From a virus: 64,000 bases of DNA. The stretch lies in IMG/VR virus record IMGVR_UViG_3300027143_000001, positions 45,119 to 109,118 of that record; one strand, given 5' to 3'. Below, piece by piece: positions 48,748 through 58,538 of this stretch (position 1 is its first letter; each line of letters starts with the position of its first letter). The notes below the pieces were generated by a model that was not told where the DNA came from, did not search any database, and saw only the letters and a program-made list of their open reading frames with translations. A program made the position numbers and the translations under genes.

Positions 48748-49760
48748 CAGTTATTCCACATTTTCTCTACGTTCTTTGTTAAGTCCATCAGGATCTCCTC
48801 GTTCAAAGGATTCTTCAGGTACTCAACCACATCTGAAGGATTCTTACCAATCATTGTCGCACTCTTCATGTGATAGATAAAACCATCACCACGGGTTGCA
48901 ATCAACTTGTACAGGTTTGCATCCTTTACAATGGCGCGCAACTTAAGCGTTTCCATATCCAGGCCGTTTACGTCCAGGAAGCGCTGTGCTGTCTTCTTCT
49001 TATCCTTCTCAACCGTTTCACCGTTGATATACTTATCCATGTTATCATAGAGTACGTCAAGCGGAGTGGTTTTACGATACTGTGTAGAATTGGGATCAAC
49101 AATCTTACACACGTAGAACAGCTTATTGGCGTTCTTGTCAAATAATTTCTGCAATTCAGCCAAAGCTTTGTTGCGTAATTTCTTCACTTCAGTTCTGATG
49201 GAAGCGGTCTCCTCAAACTTGTCTAAGTAGAATTTAGCTCCAGGACGTCTGCGTGCTTCTTCAAGGCTTGGTGCAATCAAGGAAAATCCTCCAGCTTCAA
49301 TAGCCTTAAGCTTGATCAGATCGTGTGGGTCTTTGATTGGATCTAAGAACACAGGATCATTGCCCATGCGAATCACAATTGTCTCCCAGAACTTTGCATT
49401 GTCTGGTCTAAGCAACTTGACTTTGTTCCAGAACTCCGGATCCTTTGGATCAATCACGTTAGATACCAGTTCTTTTTCAAGCTGCGCTACAGTGACGCGA
49501 ATCTGATTGATCTTTGCTTCACGCTCATCGTCATCCAGTTCTTTTAGTTCTGGTGCAAATTCATTGAGGCCCGTCATGTAACGACTGATACCATTAATGG
49601 TCAGACAGATTAGCGGCTCCTCGTGAAAACAGTTTTCAAACAAGGCCATGTTGTAACGCTGTAGACCCATGTTATCAGCAGAGGTGTCTACAAAAGGTCG
49701 GATGCTTACTTGTGCACCCGTCTTCAATGAGTTGTGTTTCTCAATCAAAGTAACTTCCAT
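48747..49760 (-). CDS. Conserved crAss-like protein downstream of MCP, 337 aa
   Basis: Starts MEVTLIEKHNSLKTGAQVSI. The ATG at 49760 is preferred to an upstream GTG at 49838, because the extra residues are low-quality and an AT-rich leader (TAAAAATTTTT) precedes this ATG. Conserved-looking blocks include YMTGLNEFAPELKEL, VAQLEKELVSNVIDPKDPEF, RPDNAKFWETIVIR and, at the end, NPSDVVEYLKNPLNEEILMD. A helix-rich core with many charged residues. I recall close relatives in the same place in crAss-like genomes, with no known function. A capsid or portal-vertex structural role is plausible. Confidence 0.65.
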   Translation of the reverse strand: MEVTLIEKHNSLKTGAQVSIRPFVDTSADNMGLQRYNMALFENCFHEEPLICLTINGISRYMTGLNEFAPELKELDDDEREAKINQIRVTVAQLEKELVSNVIDPKDPEFWNKVKLLRPDNAKFWETIVIRMGNDPVFLDPIKDPHDLIKLKAIEAGGFSLIAPSLEEARRRPGAKFYLDKFEETASIRTEVKKLRNKALAELQKLFDKNANKLFYVCKIVDPNSTQYRKTTPLDVLYDNMDKYINGETVEKDKKKTAQRFLDVNGLDMETLKLRAIVKDANLYKLIATRGDGFIYHMKSATMIGKNPSDVVEYLKNPLNEEILMDLTKNVEKMWNN

Positions 49761-49931
49761 AAAAATTTTTAGTTGGTTTGGTGTTCTTCTGCAACATTGG
49801 TGGGGCATTGCTGCCTTTAAGCTCCTGAACCACGTCACGGTTGTTGCTTCTCAGGAGTACCTGAACCTTTCGGTCCAGGCTTGGCTGTACATTACTAATG
49901 CACAGAGGGAGGTGGTCATAAGTTAGCCTGC

Positions 49932-49967
49932 AAAGACCAGGAGGATTTTAATGCCCTCCTGGTTTGC
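49932..49967 (-). terminator. Stem-loop after the major capsid gene (weak terminator or processing site)
   Basis: Minus strand: ACCAGGAGG and CCTCCTGGT around a short AT-rich loop, with outer GCAA/TTGC pairing. Only a short T-rich tail (TCTTTG) follows, so read-through is likely. It lies 19 bases past the MCP stop and would let MCP be made in excess of downstream genes. Confidence 0.6.
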
Positions 49968-49986
49968 AGTATTACCTTCAGGGTTC

Positions 49987-51645
49987 TTAGAATGAACCTC
50001 CAGTGATGGGGTTGCGCATCACGATTTTGAGAACTTTGGTTGGGTCCTTAACCCAGATAGAAGGCATCATCTGAGTCATGAATACACGGTAACCGTTGAA
50101 GTTACCTACAGAGGCAAACCCTTGAGAGCGACCCATGTAGTCCATAGTACCGTTTTGATAGAACCACTTCAACTCGCTGTCCCACTTCAACTTCAACAAG
50201 AAGATGTTGTCGTTGGTGTTGTCAGTGATGTCGAACACGATAAAGTTGTAAGAAGACAATGGGAAACCGTCAATGATTGGGTTCTCCACATCGTTAGTGT
50301 GTACGTTGTCAAAAGCAGGGTTCAACACAAACTTCACGTTTGCCAAGAATGGGATAGTGTAGCTGGTGAACGCAAACCCGAAGTTCAGGTCCATAGCGTT
50401 GTTACCAGAGATAGCACCAATACCGTTCTTAGACATGTCTGTGAACAAAGAGTTGTTCTGTGTAGCACTTGCACCTGCGATGTTGAAGGCCTCTTGCTTG
50501 ATCGCCTCGTTAACCATACGCATACCGGCCATACCAGTTTGAACGATGATCTGACGAGAAGGATCTGGACCTTTGAAATCAACCTTACCATTGTAGAAGT
50601 TGAAGATCTCAGAGCGGAACAATTCCAAAGAGAAACCATTCTTGTTGTAGATTCTCTTGAACGAGTTGTCCAATTGATCCCACAAACCTACTGACAAACG
50701 AATGTCATCTGGTCCGTCTTGCTTGATTCTTCCACCCTTACCCCACATCAGGTAAGTTTCAATGTCATTGGCAATCTTGCTCAAGTGAGCTGATTCCATC
50801 TTAGTAACGAATGTTCTGGTCAAAGAACCATTGTCATACGCCTTCTTGATGTAATCTTTACCAAGTTTAGAAACCATTGCATCGATGTTAGTCAATGATG
50901 GGTCGTTTGCGATGTTAGCATCAAATGAGCGCCAGATCTCAGTTACAGGAACTGTACCGTCAGCGTTCATACCGCCTTTCATCATCATCTCTGCACGAGA
51001 AGATACAGAGTAGTGTACGTTAGCTTCAGCTCCACCTACAAAGTTGTAGTACTCACGGAAGCCAGCGTTCAATTCTCCGATGTCAGAGAACTTCTCACCG
51101 TACTCACCACGAGCAGAACCTTTGCGGAAGAACTTAGTTCCAGGCTTCAAATACTTGCCTGTCTCCAAGCCAGTGTCGTTGCTGTTGTTTACCAACTGTA
51201 CAGTGTAGATGAAACCATCACCTGCAGGAAGGATGTCATCAGCAGTAACGAACAATTCCAAACCTTTGAACTTGTCATAGGTGATGATGTCGTTGTGACC
51301 GAAAGCACGCTTGTTCAATTTGATCTTGAACGTAGTACCGTCGATACCTACTGTTCCTGTCTCGATGTTCTCAACTACATAAGGAAGATCCTGTACAATA
51401 GGAGTCTGCCATTTGTACTCGCCACGAGCGTTGTCTACTAAGATGGTATTCTTACCACCGAATGATGCCATTTGATAAAGGGGCATCTCTACCTTTTGGG
51501 ACATGGCCCACAAATCAACCGGACCTAAATCCATAGGTTCGGTGTTTTTGAGCATGTTCACCAAATGGTAGCTGTCCACGTGTGAAGACACCTTGTAGTT
51601 GGTGTCACGTAGGAACAAACCATTGTTTAAAACTGGTGTTGCCAT
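49987..51645 (-). CDS. Major capsid protein, 552 aa
   Basis: Position fits: portal, scaffold-like gene, then this gene. The body has the mixed alpha/beta, low-Cys composition of HK97-fold capsid proteins, with an N-terminal region (GLFLRDTNYKVSSHVDSYHL, KVEMPLYQMAS) and a C-terminal stretch (FPLSSYNFIVFDITDNTNDN, KWFYQNGTMDYMGRSQG). Codon choice is more uniform than in neighbours, which suggests strong expression. A stem-loop follows the stop and may set its level. No delta-domain or protease site can be assigned by eye, and no separate prohead protease gene was seen. The length is close to crAss-like capsid proteins (about 500 aa). Confidence 0.82.
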   Translation of the reverse strand: MATPVLNNGLFLRDTNYKVSSHVDSYHLVNMLKNTEPMDLGPVDLWAMSQKVEMPLYQMASFGGKNTILVDNARGEYKWQTPIVQDLPYVVENIETGTVGIDGTTFKIKLNKRAFGHNDIITYDKFKGLELFVTADDILPAGDGFIYTVQLVNNSNDTGLETGKYLKPGTKFFRKGSARGEYGEKFSDIGELNAGFREYYNFVGGAEANVHYSVSSRAEMMMKGGMNADGTVPVTEIWRSFDANIANDPSLTNIDAMVSKLGKDYIKKAYDNGSLTRTFVTKMESAHLSKIANDIETYLMWGKGGRIKQDGPDDIRLSVGLWDQLDNSFKRIYNKNGFSLELFRSEIFNFYNGKVDFKGPDPSRQIIVQTGMAGMRMVNEAIKQEAFNIAGASATQNNSLFTDMSKNGIGAISGNNAMDLNFGFAFTSYTIPFLANVKFVLNPAFDNVHTNDVENPIIDGFPLSSYNFIVFDITDNTNDNIFLLKLKWDSELKWFYQNGTMDYMGRSQGFASVGNFNGYRVFMTQMMPSIWVKDPTKVLKIVMRNPITGGSF

Positions 51646-51686
51646 AGTTAGGGTTAGGGATTAAGTGTTAATATAGGTGTACGTTG

Positions 51687-52940
51687 TTATCGCTTAAATA
51701 TGTTTGCAGGCTGGTTTCTGGAGATTCTGCGCTGCGCTGGTTTGCTAGGTGCATCATCTTCTTCATCTCTTACAGAAGAGCTCAGCTTGCGCGCTTCCTC
51801 TGTCTTTAATTTGCGGGCAGTGTCCTGTACTACTTCGTTCTTTGCCTGGCGACGGATATTCTCCTTGTAGTCGTCTGGATCACTCAACAACCAAAGCGTT
51901 TCTGCAATCAGGTCGTAGCGTGGCTCCTTGCCAAACTGGTAGTCTTCCAATAGTCTTCCCAACAGGTTGGTAGGACGTCCGGTGATAGAGTTGTACTTTA
52001 CAGTGGTCAACTCGTCCCACAGGAACTTCTGGCGCTTTCCATCAATCTTCACACCGTTCAGTTCACCTGGTTTAAGTGTGTGATAGATATTGCTCATGAA
52101 CTGCTCTTTCTGCTCTTGTTGTTGCTGGCGGAACTGCTCTTGCTGAACAAGTTTAGCCTGCACCATTTCTTCCTGCTTCTGGTCCAACTTGGGTTTAAAC
52201 TGCTGTGCTTTTTTAGCCAGCGTTCCCATGTCTACCCATTCCTGAATCTGATCTTCCAACAAGTCCTGGTCTCCGTTACCAAAATTGGTAGCTTGCAGGT
52301 ACTGACGAACAATAAGTTCCTGGTGGTCAGAATTGGTTACATCAAGGCTGCGTACTTCTTCTACTGCGGCAAGGGCTCTGAAAAGACCTTTCATGTCATT
52401 GCCACCGCGGGCTACATACTCAGCTGCATACTTGAGTTCATTAGGTAATGCATCAAAAAATTCTTTTGGAGTCTGATCACGAATCGCTTTCTCGCGTTCT
52501 TCAATGTTAGCCTGGATAAGTTCCTTCCAGTCCTTCATAGAGTAATCATCCAACGGCTTTTCCTCATCAAAAGGGAATATCACTCCCTCATCAATAAGTT
52601 TGGTGAACGTTTCCACCATACCGCTTTTATCAATCTTCTTGCGTCCTGGCTTAGAGGCAGTGTCATCATCGACACCTTCAAGCTCTTCATCAAGAGCAGC
52701 AAGAGTTTTTTGTACGTCAACGACTCTGGGTTTGTCACCCTCTCCGTCGTCTGTGCCACCTTTATCGTCATCTTCTAGAAAACTTAGGTCGGCTGGTTTT
52801 GCATTGCTGAACAAGGAAGGTTTTGCACCTTCATCATCGTCGGATGTAACAATGCTATCAGCACCTGGCATTGGCAAAAAGTCATCAATGCTGTCGATAG
52901 TAACACTATCGGTGCTGGTGTTTTCTCCGGGTTTACTCAT
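51687..52940 (-). CDS. Acidic scaffold-like protein between portal and MCP, 417 aa
   Basis: The N-terminal ~110 residues are highly acidic and disordered (SDDDEGAKPS, EDDDKGGTDDGEGD). A folded helical region follows, with EFFDALPNELKYAAEYVARG. A long Gln/Glu/Lys coiled coil covers ~residues 240-290, and the basic tail ends in RRISRNQPANIFKR. Acidic front, coiled coil and basic end, plus the slot just before MCP, match internal scaffolds of tailed phages. It is the first gene after the gap with promoter-like element 4. No enzyme motif. Confidence 0.68.
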   Translation of the reverse strand: MSKPGENTSTDSVTIDSIDDFLPMPGADSIVTSDDDEGAKPSLFSNAKPADLSFLEDDDKGGTDDGEGDKPRVVDVQKTLAALDEELEGVDDDTASKPGRKKIDKSGMVETFTKLIDEGVIFPFDEEKPLDDYSMKDWKELIQANIEEREKAIRDQTPKEFFDALPNELKYAAEYVARGGNDMKGLFRALAAVEEVRSLDVTNSDHQELIVRQYLQATNFGNGDQDLLEDQIQEWVDMGTLAKKAQQFKPKLDQKQEEMVQAKLVQQEQFRQQQQEQKEQFMSNIYHTLKPGELNGVKIDGKRQKFLWDELTTVKYNSITGRPTNLLGRLLEDYQFGKEPRYDLIAETLWLLSDPDDYKENIRRQAKNEVVQDTARKLKTEEARKLSSSVRDEEDDAPSKPAQRRISRNQPANIFKR

Positions 52941-52993
52941 AATTGGTTTATGTTGGTTAGCTCTTCATATATAATCTACAAGAATAAACCTGT

Positions 52994-53003
52994 AGAATTT
53001 ACA
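52994..53003 (-). promoter_or_regulatory. TGTAAATTCT late-promoter-like element 4
   Basis: Minus strand reads AGATGTAAATTCTACAGG, 54 bases before the ATG at 52940, in the 109-base gap between portal and scaffold genes. A second TATTCTTGTAG lies 14 bases downstream. It would drive scaffold and capsid genes. Confidence 0.5.
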
Positions 53004-53049
53004 TCTTAGAGAGGTAAGCTTTACATTTTCCGCACTATATCGCTAAGGC

Positions 53050-55779
53050 TTACTCCTTGTCGTACTTATTCTTGTTGGTTTGCGCTACTTGCAGCTGTTT
53101 GTTGGCAATACTCTCGCGAATACGCAGCTCATCACGCTGAAGATTAAGCTTCTGCTGTTCAGTCATTTGCTTATTTAGTTCGCGCTCGCGCTGCATGGCT
53201 CCATCACGTTCCTGCATGTTCTTTTTATCCAGGTATTCCAGTGTCTTGATGTAGTCGGTCTGACCATCTTTGTCAGCGTCCATCATCGCGGTGTAACCCG
53301 CAGAGCGGATCTCAGCGACCTGTACATCTTTCTCGCGGTCAAGAGCGCGTTGTTCTGCCTGGAACTTAAGCTGAGCCTCCATGCGTTGTGTTTCCGCTTC
53401 CTGCTTCATCTTTTCAGTTTCCTGCATGGACTGCATCTCCTGTTGCTTGGATTGTGCAACTTTCTCCTCGATACCTTTCATGGTATGGGTGATCTCAGCA
53501 AGCGAATCTGCTTTGAGGATATTACCCAGGTCATAGATAGAAGCACCTGCGGTGTTGTTGTTCATGGCCAGTCCGCGGATCTGCTCCATGATCTGGCGCT
53601 GGTTCACCTTGGTAGAGGCAAACACGTTGAGCTCACGGCTTAATAATTCTGTACCGTTGATCTGGAAGTTAACCTTCTCATCCAACGATGTGATATACTG
53701 CAGGCGCAGTGATGGACGGTTGGAGTGGTAGTATTGTGCCAGGTCAGTACGCATCTGGTGCACGCGTGGCATCAGGTACTCTGAGTGCTGAATAAAGTAC
53801 ATCTCAGTTTGAGAGTATGAGGCATTCATTGCCTGCTGGACACCGGTAGCGGTTTCCTGGGCAATGACCTGTCCCATACGCTGGGGATTTACACCAATGG
53901 TCTCATAGGCTTGTTGCTTAAAGTGATTGGCCAGTTGGATACGGCTCATCAAACGCTGGGTCTGCTCCAGGTTCAGTACCTGGTAGTGCTGGAAGTTCAG
54001 CGCGTTTTCTGTATTGGTGATGGATGTGTCAAACGGTAGCATCTGAAAGTTCTTCATGGCCACATATGCTTTAGCAAATTGGTCATGTCCCCAGTCTTCT
54101 CCCATAGAGTGCTTAGGTAATGCGTTCTGGTCTAGCATGATAACTGTGCCTAACTCATCTACCAGGATGTCTGCAATCTGGTTGTTTACCAGATTGTATC
54201 CTATCTGGTATGGCTTCATTTTATCAACCATTGAAGCACTCTTGGTATTACGGTCTGAGAATACAGCTCCTTCTACAGGAAGCTTGCAACCGTATATGCT
54301 GAAGTCTCCCTTAAACTGGAAGCGTACAGGTTTTACATTTAAGTATAGTGGTTGAAATCCATTAGCATCTACGTTACCATAGAAACTTGGACGGTTAGGT
54401 CCAATCTTGATTCCACCCCATACCTCGTTGATCCATATCCAATCCACGTGCTCGCCATAGATTAATGTCTCACGACACTTCTTCTTCATAACGGAGTTGT
54501 CATACAATGGCTTTTCTGTTACCTTGTAGTTCTCATCTACAATCATGTCGACAATGATACCATCGTCACCAATCTTACTTAGGTGACCCACCATGCGCTG
54601 GCTTTTCCAGTATGATGTAGTCACACGAAGCAGGTTCATATTAGATAAGTCACTAAGGTCTTCAGATTCGTTTAAGATTCTGAACAGGACATCATCTCCT
54701 GTGCTGATAAATGTATCGCGTGCAGTCATGAACTGGCGCATACCCAAAGAAGGACCTTGTGTGTTCCACTCATAAGAGCGAGTAGGGTCATAGAAACTTC
54801 CGTCGTTCTGCACGCCTGGTAACATGTACCCAGCAGCTTTAGTAGGATAGATTGCTTCAAGAGCTTCCAGTTGTTCACCGCTCATCATCCAACCGTACTT
54901 GTCCACGATATCTGAAAGAGTCATCAGGTCAAGGCGTCCCACCCAGTTGGACTGAGAAATGTAACGCGCCTCAGGACTTTTGTGATAGAATGTCAATACA
55001 GGGTTCCACACTTCAATGTCAAAGTCATCCTCGTTCATTTTGAAGTGCCAGAACTCGCGGTCGGTCACCAGCATGTCGCGGAATGCCATAGTCTCCAGCT
55101 CCTGCATGTAGAATCTCTCTACATCCACGTTGTGCTGGTGGGTTGCCCACTCCTCTACCATACTGCGGTAGTCTTTCTTAAAGAACTCCTCAATTTCAGG
55201 AAGGGTCTTCAGGTTCTCAGGGCTCATCATTTGCTGAGCTTTCTGTGCCTGCTCCTCGTTTTCCATATCCAGTCCCATTTGTTCAATGGTCTGTTGCATC
55301 TGGCGTTCTGCATCGGCCAACAATGTCTGCTCAATCATGAGGCGCTTTGCCTCCATGAGTTCATTGAATGAAGTATCGTCTACTGCACGGTAAGTGATGC
55401 GGTCGTTGCGCTTGGCAAACTCCCCTACCATCACGTTGATGACGTTGGGAATGATGGGAAAAAACTTCAGCTCAAATGCAGAAGCATCTTCTTTGGTAAG
55501 CACATCGATCAAATCTGCTACCTCATTGTCTTCCTCTACCACATAGTCTGTCTTGTCAATGATACCGTTAGCCAGTTTGTAGTTTTTCAACAAACGGCGC
55601 GCATTACGGCGGATCTGCTTAAGCCCCTGCATTTCCAACCAGTCCATGTTCCACGCTCCCCAAGCATCATCTTTTTCATCGCGCAACAAAAATTGCACGG
55701 GCTGTGTAATGGTACCCATGCGGTTGTATTCCGCTCTGGCGCCATTCTTTAATTGTAATGCGTTATAAATTTTAGGCAT
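53050..55779 (-). CDS. Portal protein, 909 aa
   Basis: Opening helix bundle (LKQIRRNARRLLKNYKLANG), then FELKFFPIIPNVINVMVGEF and KRNDRITYRAVD, a pattern I recall from crAss-like portals. A large beta/alpha middle holds NPVLTFYHKSPEARYIS. The last ~150 residues are a very long Gln/Glu/Met coiled coil (barrel or crown), ending in Lys-rich sequence. It lies 20 bases after the large terminase gene and before the scaffold gene. The dodecameric portal is the DNA gate and the base of the ring stack. The length is at the upper side for portals, as usual in this group. Confidence 0.87.
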   Translation of the reverse strand: MPKIYNALQLKNGARAEYNRMGTITQPVQFLLRDEKDDAWGAWNMDWLEMQGLKQIRRNARRLLKNYKLANGIIDKTDYVVEEDNEVADLIDVLTKEDASAFELKFFPIIPNVINVMVGEFAKRNDRITYRAVDDTSFNELMEAKRLMIEQTLLADAERQMQQTIEQMGLDMENEEQAQKAQQMMSPENLKTLPEIEEFFKKDYRSMVEEWATHQHNVDVERFYMQELETMAFRDMLVTDREFWHFKMNEDDFDIEVWNPVLTFYHKSPEARYISQSNWVGRLDLMTLSDIVDKYGWMMSGEQLEALEAIYPTKAAGYMLPGVQNDGSFYDPTRSYEWNTQGPSLGMRQFMTARDTFISTGDDVLFRILNESEDLSDLSNMNLLRVTTSYWKSQRMVGHLSKIGDDGIIVDMIVDENYKVTEKPLYDNSVMKKKCRETLIYGEHVDWIWINEVWGGIKIGPNRPSFYGNVDANGFQPLYLNVKPVRFQFKGDFSIYGCKLPVEGAVFSDRNTKSASMVDKMKPYQIGYNLVNNQIADILVDELGTVIMLDQNALPKHSMGEDWGHDQFAKAYVAMKNFQMLPFDTSITNTENALNFQHYQVLNLEQTQRLMSRIQLANHFKQQAYETIGVNPQRMGQVIAQETATGVQQAMNASYSQTEMYFIQHSEYLMPRVHQMRTDLAQYYHSNRPSLRLQYITSLDEKVNFQINGTELLSRELNVFASTKVNQRQIMEQIRGLAMNNNTAGASIYDLGNILKADSLAEITHTMKGIEEKVAQSKQQEMQSMQETEKMKQEAETQRMEAQLKFQAEQRALDREKDVQVAEIRSAGYTAMMDADKDGQTDYIKTLEYLDKKNMQERDGAMQRERELNKQMTEQQKLNLQRDELRIRESIANKQLQVAQTNKNKYDKE

Positions 55780-55799
55780 GGTGTTTTCAATAGGTCAGG

Positions 55800-57998
55800 T
55801 TAACGTAAATTCCTGAACGGATTTCTGGGTTTTTTACTAAGTGGAGAACCGCCACTGGTTTGACCCATATGGCGGAAGGGGCTCTTATATAATGTACTGA
55901 ATTTGGAAGAGTTATCCAAATTGGTTTGTTCACGTTCCACGCGTTTACTGTAGCCCCTGTTGGACTCTTGCACCTTGGCAAAAGCAACCAGTGCACAGAA
56001 CGTTACAAGTCTATCGACGTTGAGCCCTTTGCGATATGCCTGCATTTCTTTAAGCAGCATCGGATCAGGTATGCGCTCTACTCCGTGTATAGTTTTTTTG
56101 ATCTCACCGTTCTCATCACTTTCATGATCAAGCTCCTCTTCCATGAACTGTACCGCATAGCTGAGCAGGTTGCCACGGAAGATGTTTCCTACGTTGCGCC
56201 ATCCATACTCCTGGTATACGTTGGTGTTACTCATCAGCTCTTTAAGAAACAGAATCTGGTTCTTTGGTACCAGGTACTTTTGCTTGCGCTTGGAGATCAT
56301 GTACTGGATAAACAAACTGATGTTGTTTTCCACAATGGTCCATGCGTTGTACCACTCAATGATCAGCTCCAGGCGTTCATGGGTTTTATTCAGGTCGTCA
56401 AAACGACCGCACCATGACGCCACGATCCTGTCACGCTCAATATGCTGTTCAATGCTGCCGTCTTTTTTGTGACGGGTAATCTCCTGTGAGGTTTTGTATA
56501 CGTATATCGAGCACAGGGATTCAGACGTAGTTGTCTTACCTTCTGCCACGGGGTCAATGCTTGCGTAGTACGTACCAAACTGCGGGTCTTTGACCGGGCG
56601 TTCGTATACGCATATCACCCCTTCCTTGTTCTGTGTTTTGGGTGTGATGGGAAACTCCATGATGGGAAGCTTGCGACTTTCCTTGGCCTGAATCTTACCA
56701 TGCTCATCACGGTTGAGTTCTACGTATTCTGTAAAGTATGTTTTGTCTTCAATGCGTCTGAGCTGCTGGGTCACCAGGTGAAGCGGGAACACAGAGTCCT
56801 CGCGCGACGCAAATGCCTCTGATATGTACATGGGTTTCTGAGATACCCTCAGCTGGTACTCATCCGGGCGCAGTTGCTTTTTCCACAGCTCACGCTCTGC
56901 TAGGATCATTGCCATGGCTTCCTCTACCTTAGAGTTACCCCACTGGTCAATGCAGGGAATCATACTCCACTGTTCAGGAATAAACAAGCCGCACTCGCCA
57001 ATCTGTCCGTTCTCATCCATCAGGTTAGTCTCAATGGCAAGCACGTCCTTGGAATCCGGGTTCATGATCAGCTCCTTCAACGGTTCACACTGCTCCAGAT
57101 CACCCACAGATCCTGCTACCACAAACTGACCGGTGTATATCATACCGGATTTCATCGCAGGTAACAAGTACTCCAGCGTTTTACCCATGTGTGGGGCGAT
57201 ACCCGCCTCCTCATGGAAGAACAACGTACAGGGACCACCGACTCCGTTGGTAGGATCTTTTTCCAGTACCAGTCCAATCAGTACGGATTTCAAACCCACG
57301 TCACGCTTGCGACCACCCTGGTTGATCTCAATCTTCTGTTCCCAGTTAAGTACCTTGTCAGGATTACTGGGACGGTACCATGCAGTGTGGGTGTTTAAGA
57401 AGTTACGGTACTCCTCCAGGAAACGCCAGGTACCTTTCTCTGCGATGTAATCTTTTAGAGAACCCGCCATCTTGTTGATGGCACCCTCTTCAAACCAGTA
57501 CAGGTTAATCATCTTGGCAGCATGGAAATAGGAGGACGCAATCTGACGTTTCTTTAAAATCGCTGCGTGTTTGTATTGCTGCTTGGCCAGCTCTTCATAA
57601 AGAGCCATGTGATACTGTGCATCACGCACGTCCGGGAAGGTAAACTTACTGACCTCTTTGTTGTAGATAGGTAAGAAGTTTAACCACATGTAGTAGTCAC
57701 GGGTAAGGTACCAGGTGTGCTTGCCGTTTTTGAAAATGACACCGTTACGGCACTTCTCTTTCTCCGTGTCCCAGTACACCACAAAGTCTTTACTCTTGGG
57801 TGGTGCAGGGCAGTAGAACTTATCCTGGTTGAACTTGCGGGCCTGCTTGTTAAACAATAGGGAACACTCGTCAAAATGATACTCACCAGGCTTCTTGAAA
57901 ATGGACCACAGAAATTCGCGGAACGTTTCACGTGTCACAAATTCCGTGTGGCCCCACTCTCCAGTGGCGTAATCATAGGTTGGGATCTTTATATACAT
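55800..57998 (-). CDS. terL: Large terminase subunit, 732 aa
   Basis: The ATPase half has a degenerate Walker A region at 149-156 (KKRQIASS) and a Walker B/catalytic carboxylate at 258-266 (TLFFHEEAG). The nuclease half has ASIDPVAEGKTT near residue 475, giving the first Asp of an RNase H-like site, and further acidic residues around the WTIVENNISLF region. This motor packages DNA through the portal and cuts concatemers. The C-terminal tail is basic. The start overlaps the 66-aa gene's stop by one base. Length and order fit crAss-like TerL. Confidence 0.9.
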   Translation of the reverse strand: MYIKIPTYDYATGEWGHTEFVTRETFREFLWSIFKKPGEYHFDECSLLFNKQARKFNQDKFYCPAPPKSKDFVVYWDTEKEKCRNGVIFKNGKHTWYLTRDYYMWLNFLPIYNKEVSKFTFPDVRDAQYHMALYEELAKQQYKHAAILKKRQIASSYFHAAKMINLYWFEEGAINKMAGSLKDYIAEKGTWRFLEEYRNFLNTHTAWYRPSNPDKVLNWEQKIEINQGGRKRDVGLKSVLIGLVLEKDPTNGVGGPCTLFFHEEAGIAPHMGKTLEYLLPAMKSGMIYTGQFVVAGSVGDLEQCEPLKELIMNPDSKDVLAIETNLMDENGQIGECGLFIPEQWSMIPCIDQWGNSKVEEAMAMILAERELWKKQLRPDEYQLRVSQKPMYISEAFASREDSVFPLHLVTQQLRRIEDKTYFTEYVELNRDEHGKIQAKESRKLPIMEFPITPKTQNKEGVICVYERPVKDPQFGTYYASIDPVAEGKTTTSESLCSIYVYKTSQEITRHKKDGSIEQHIERDRIVASWCGRFDDLNKTHERLELIIEWYNAWTIVENNISLFIQYMISKRKQKYLVPKNQILFLKELMSNTNVYQEYGWRNVGNIFRGNLLSYAVQFMEEELDHESDENGEIKKTIHGVERIPDPMLLKEMQAYRKGLNVDRLVTFCALVAFAKVQESNRGYSKRVEREQTNLDNSSKFSTLYKSPFRHMGQTSGGSPLSKKPRNPFRNLR

Positions 57999-58198
57999 CA
58001 GTTCTTCAGGTCGTCTACATGCAATCGCACGTGTAGCATGTCAGGGCACCATACCACATCTTCAATGCGGTAGCGTTGTGCGTTGATTTCTATGCTCTCT
58101 CCAATTCTTGGGACAAAACTGGACATATAGCGTTTTAGTGTACCGTCATTTTTGTGCAGTACAATGATCTTAATAGCCGTTGTCGTACTCATATGCAT
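57998..58198 (-). CDS. Small hypothetical protein, 66 aa
   Basis: A compact beta-rich protein (IKIIVLHKNDGTLKRYMSSF, then YRIEDVVWCPDMLHVRLHV). No motif is recognised. It lies in an overlapping chain: 29 bases with the gene before, one base with terL after. A Met at residue 3 is an equally good start. Confidence 0.55.
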   Translation of the reverse strand: MHMSTTTAIKIIVLHKNDGTLKRYMSSFVPRIGESIEINAQRYRIEDVVWCPDMLHVRLHVDDLKN

Positions 58199-58538
58199 CA
58201 GGGGAATTATGGTGTGCTTTTAATTTTTGCAGCAAAGACGTAATGCATGACGCTTCAAACACCTTGTGTGTTGTAGCCATGCCGCTCCAGTATGGGTTAC
58301 TGTCTTCCCTGTGATAAGCCTTCCATGTTTTGGTATAGCTGTTATAGTGGTACAACCAGTCGTACATCCACTCATCTTCTGATACGGTAGGCGTAACAGT
58401 TTCTTTAGTGTGGCGGGTGCGTAATTTGTACCCTTTAAACCATAACCAATCAGCAACGCGTTGGCAATATTGTTTGTGGTGCAGCCAAAGAGAAATCTCT
58501 ACAAGGCACCAGGCCAGGGATTCAGTGATTCTTTTCAT
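58170..58538 (-). CDS. Hypothetical phage protein, 122 aa
   Basis: The start at 58538 (MKRITESLAWCLVEISLWLH) is chosen over an ATG 36 bases upstream, since similar proteins I recall begin here and the overlap with the membrane gene is shorter. Aromatic-rich (WLWFKGYKLRTR, WMYDWLYHYNSYTKTWKAYH), with a hydrophobic N-terminal helix that may be amphipathic. Function unknown. Confidence 0.5.
   Translation of the reverse strand: MKRITESLAWCLVEISLWLHHKQYCQRVADWLWFKGYKLRTRHTKETVTPTVSEDEWMYDWLYHYNSYTKTWKAYHREDSNPYWSGMATTHKVFEASCITSLLQKLKAHHNSPDAYEYDNGY

Noticed and set aside
49761-49838. Upstream GTG start for the 337-aa protein
   Set aside because: The added 26 residues look non-coding, and the inner ATG has an AT-rich leader and a familiar N-terminus.
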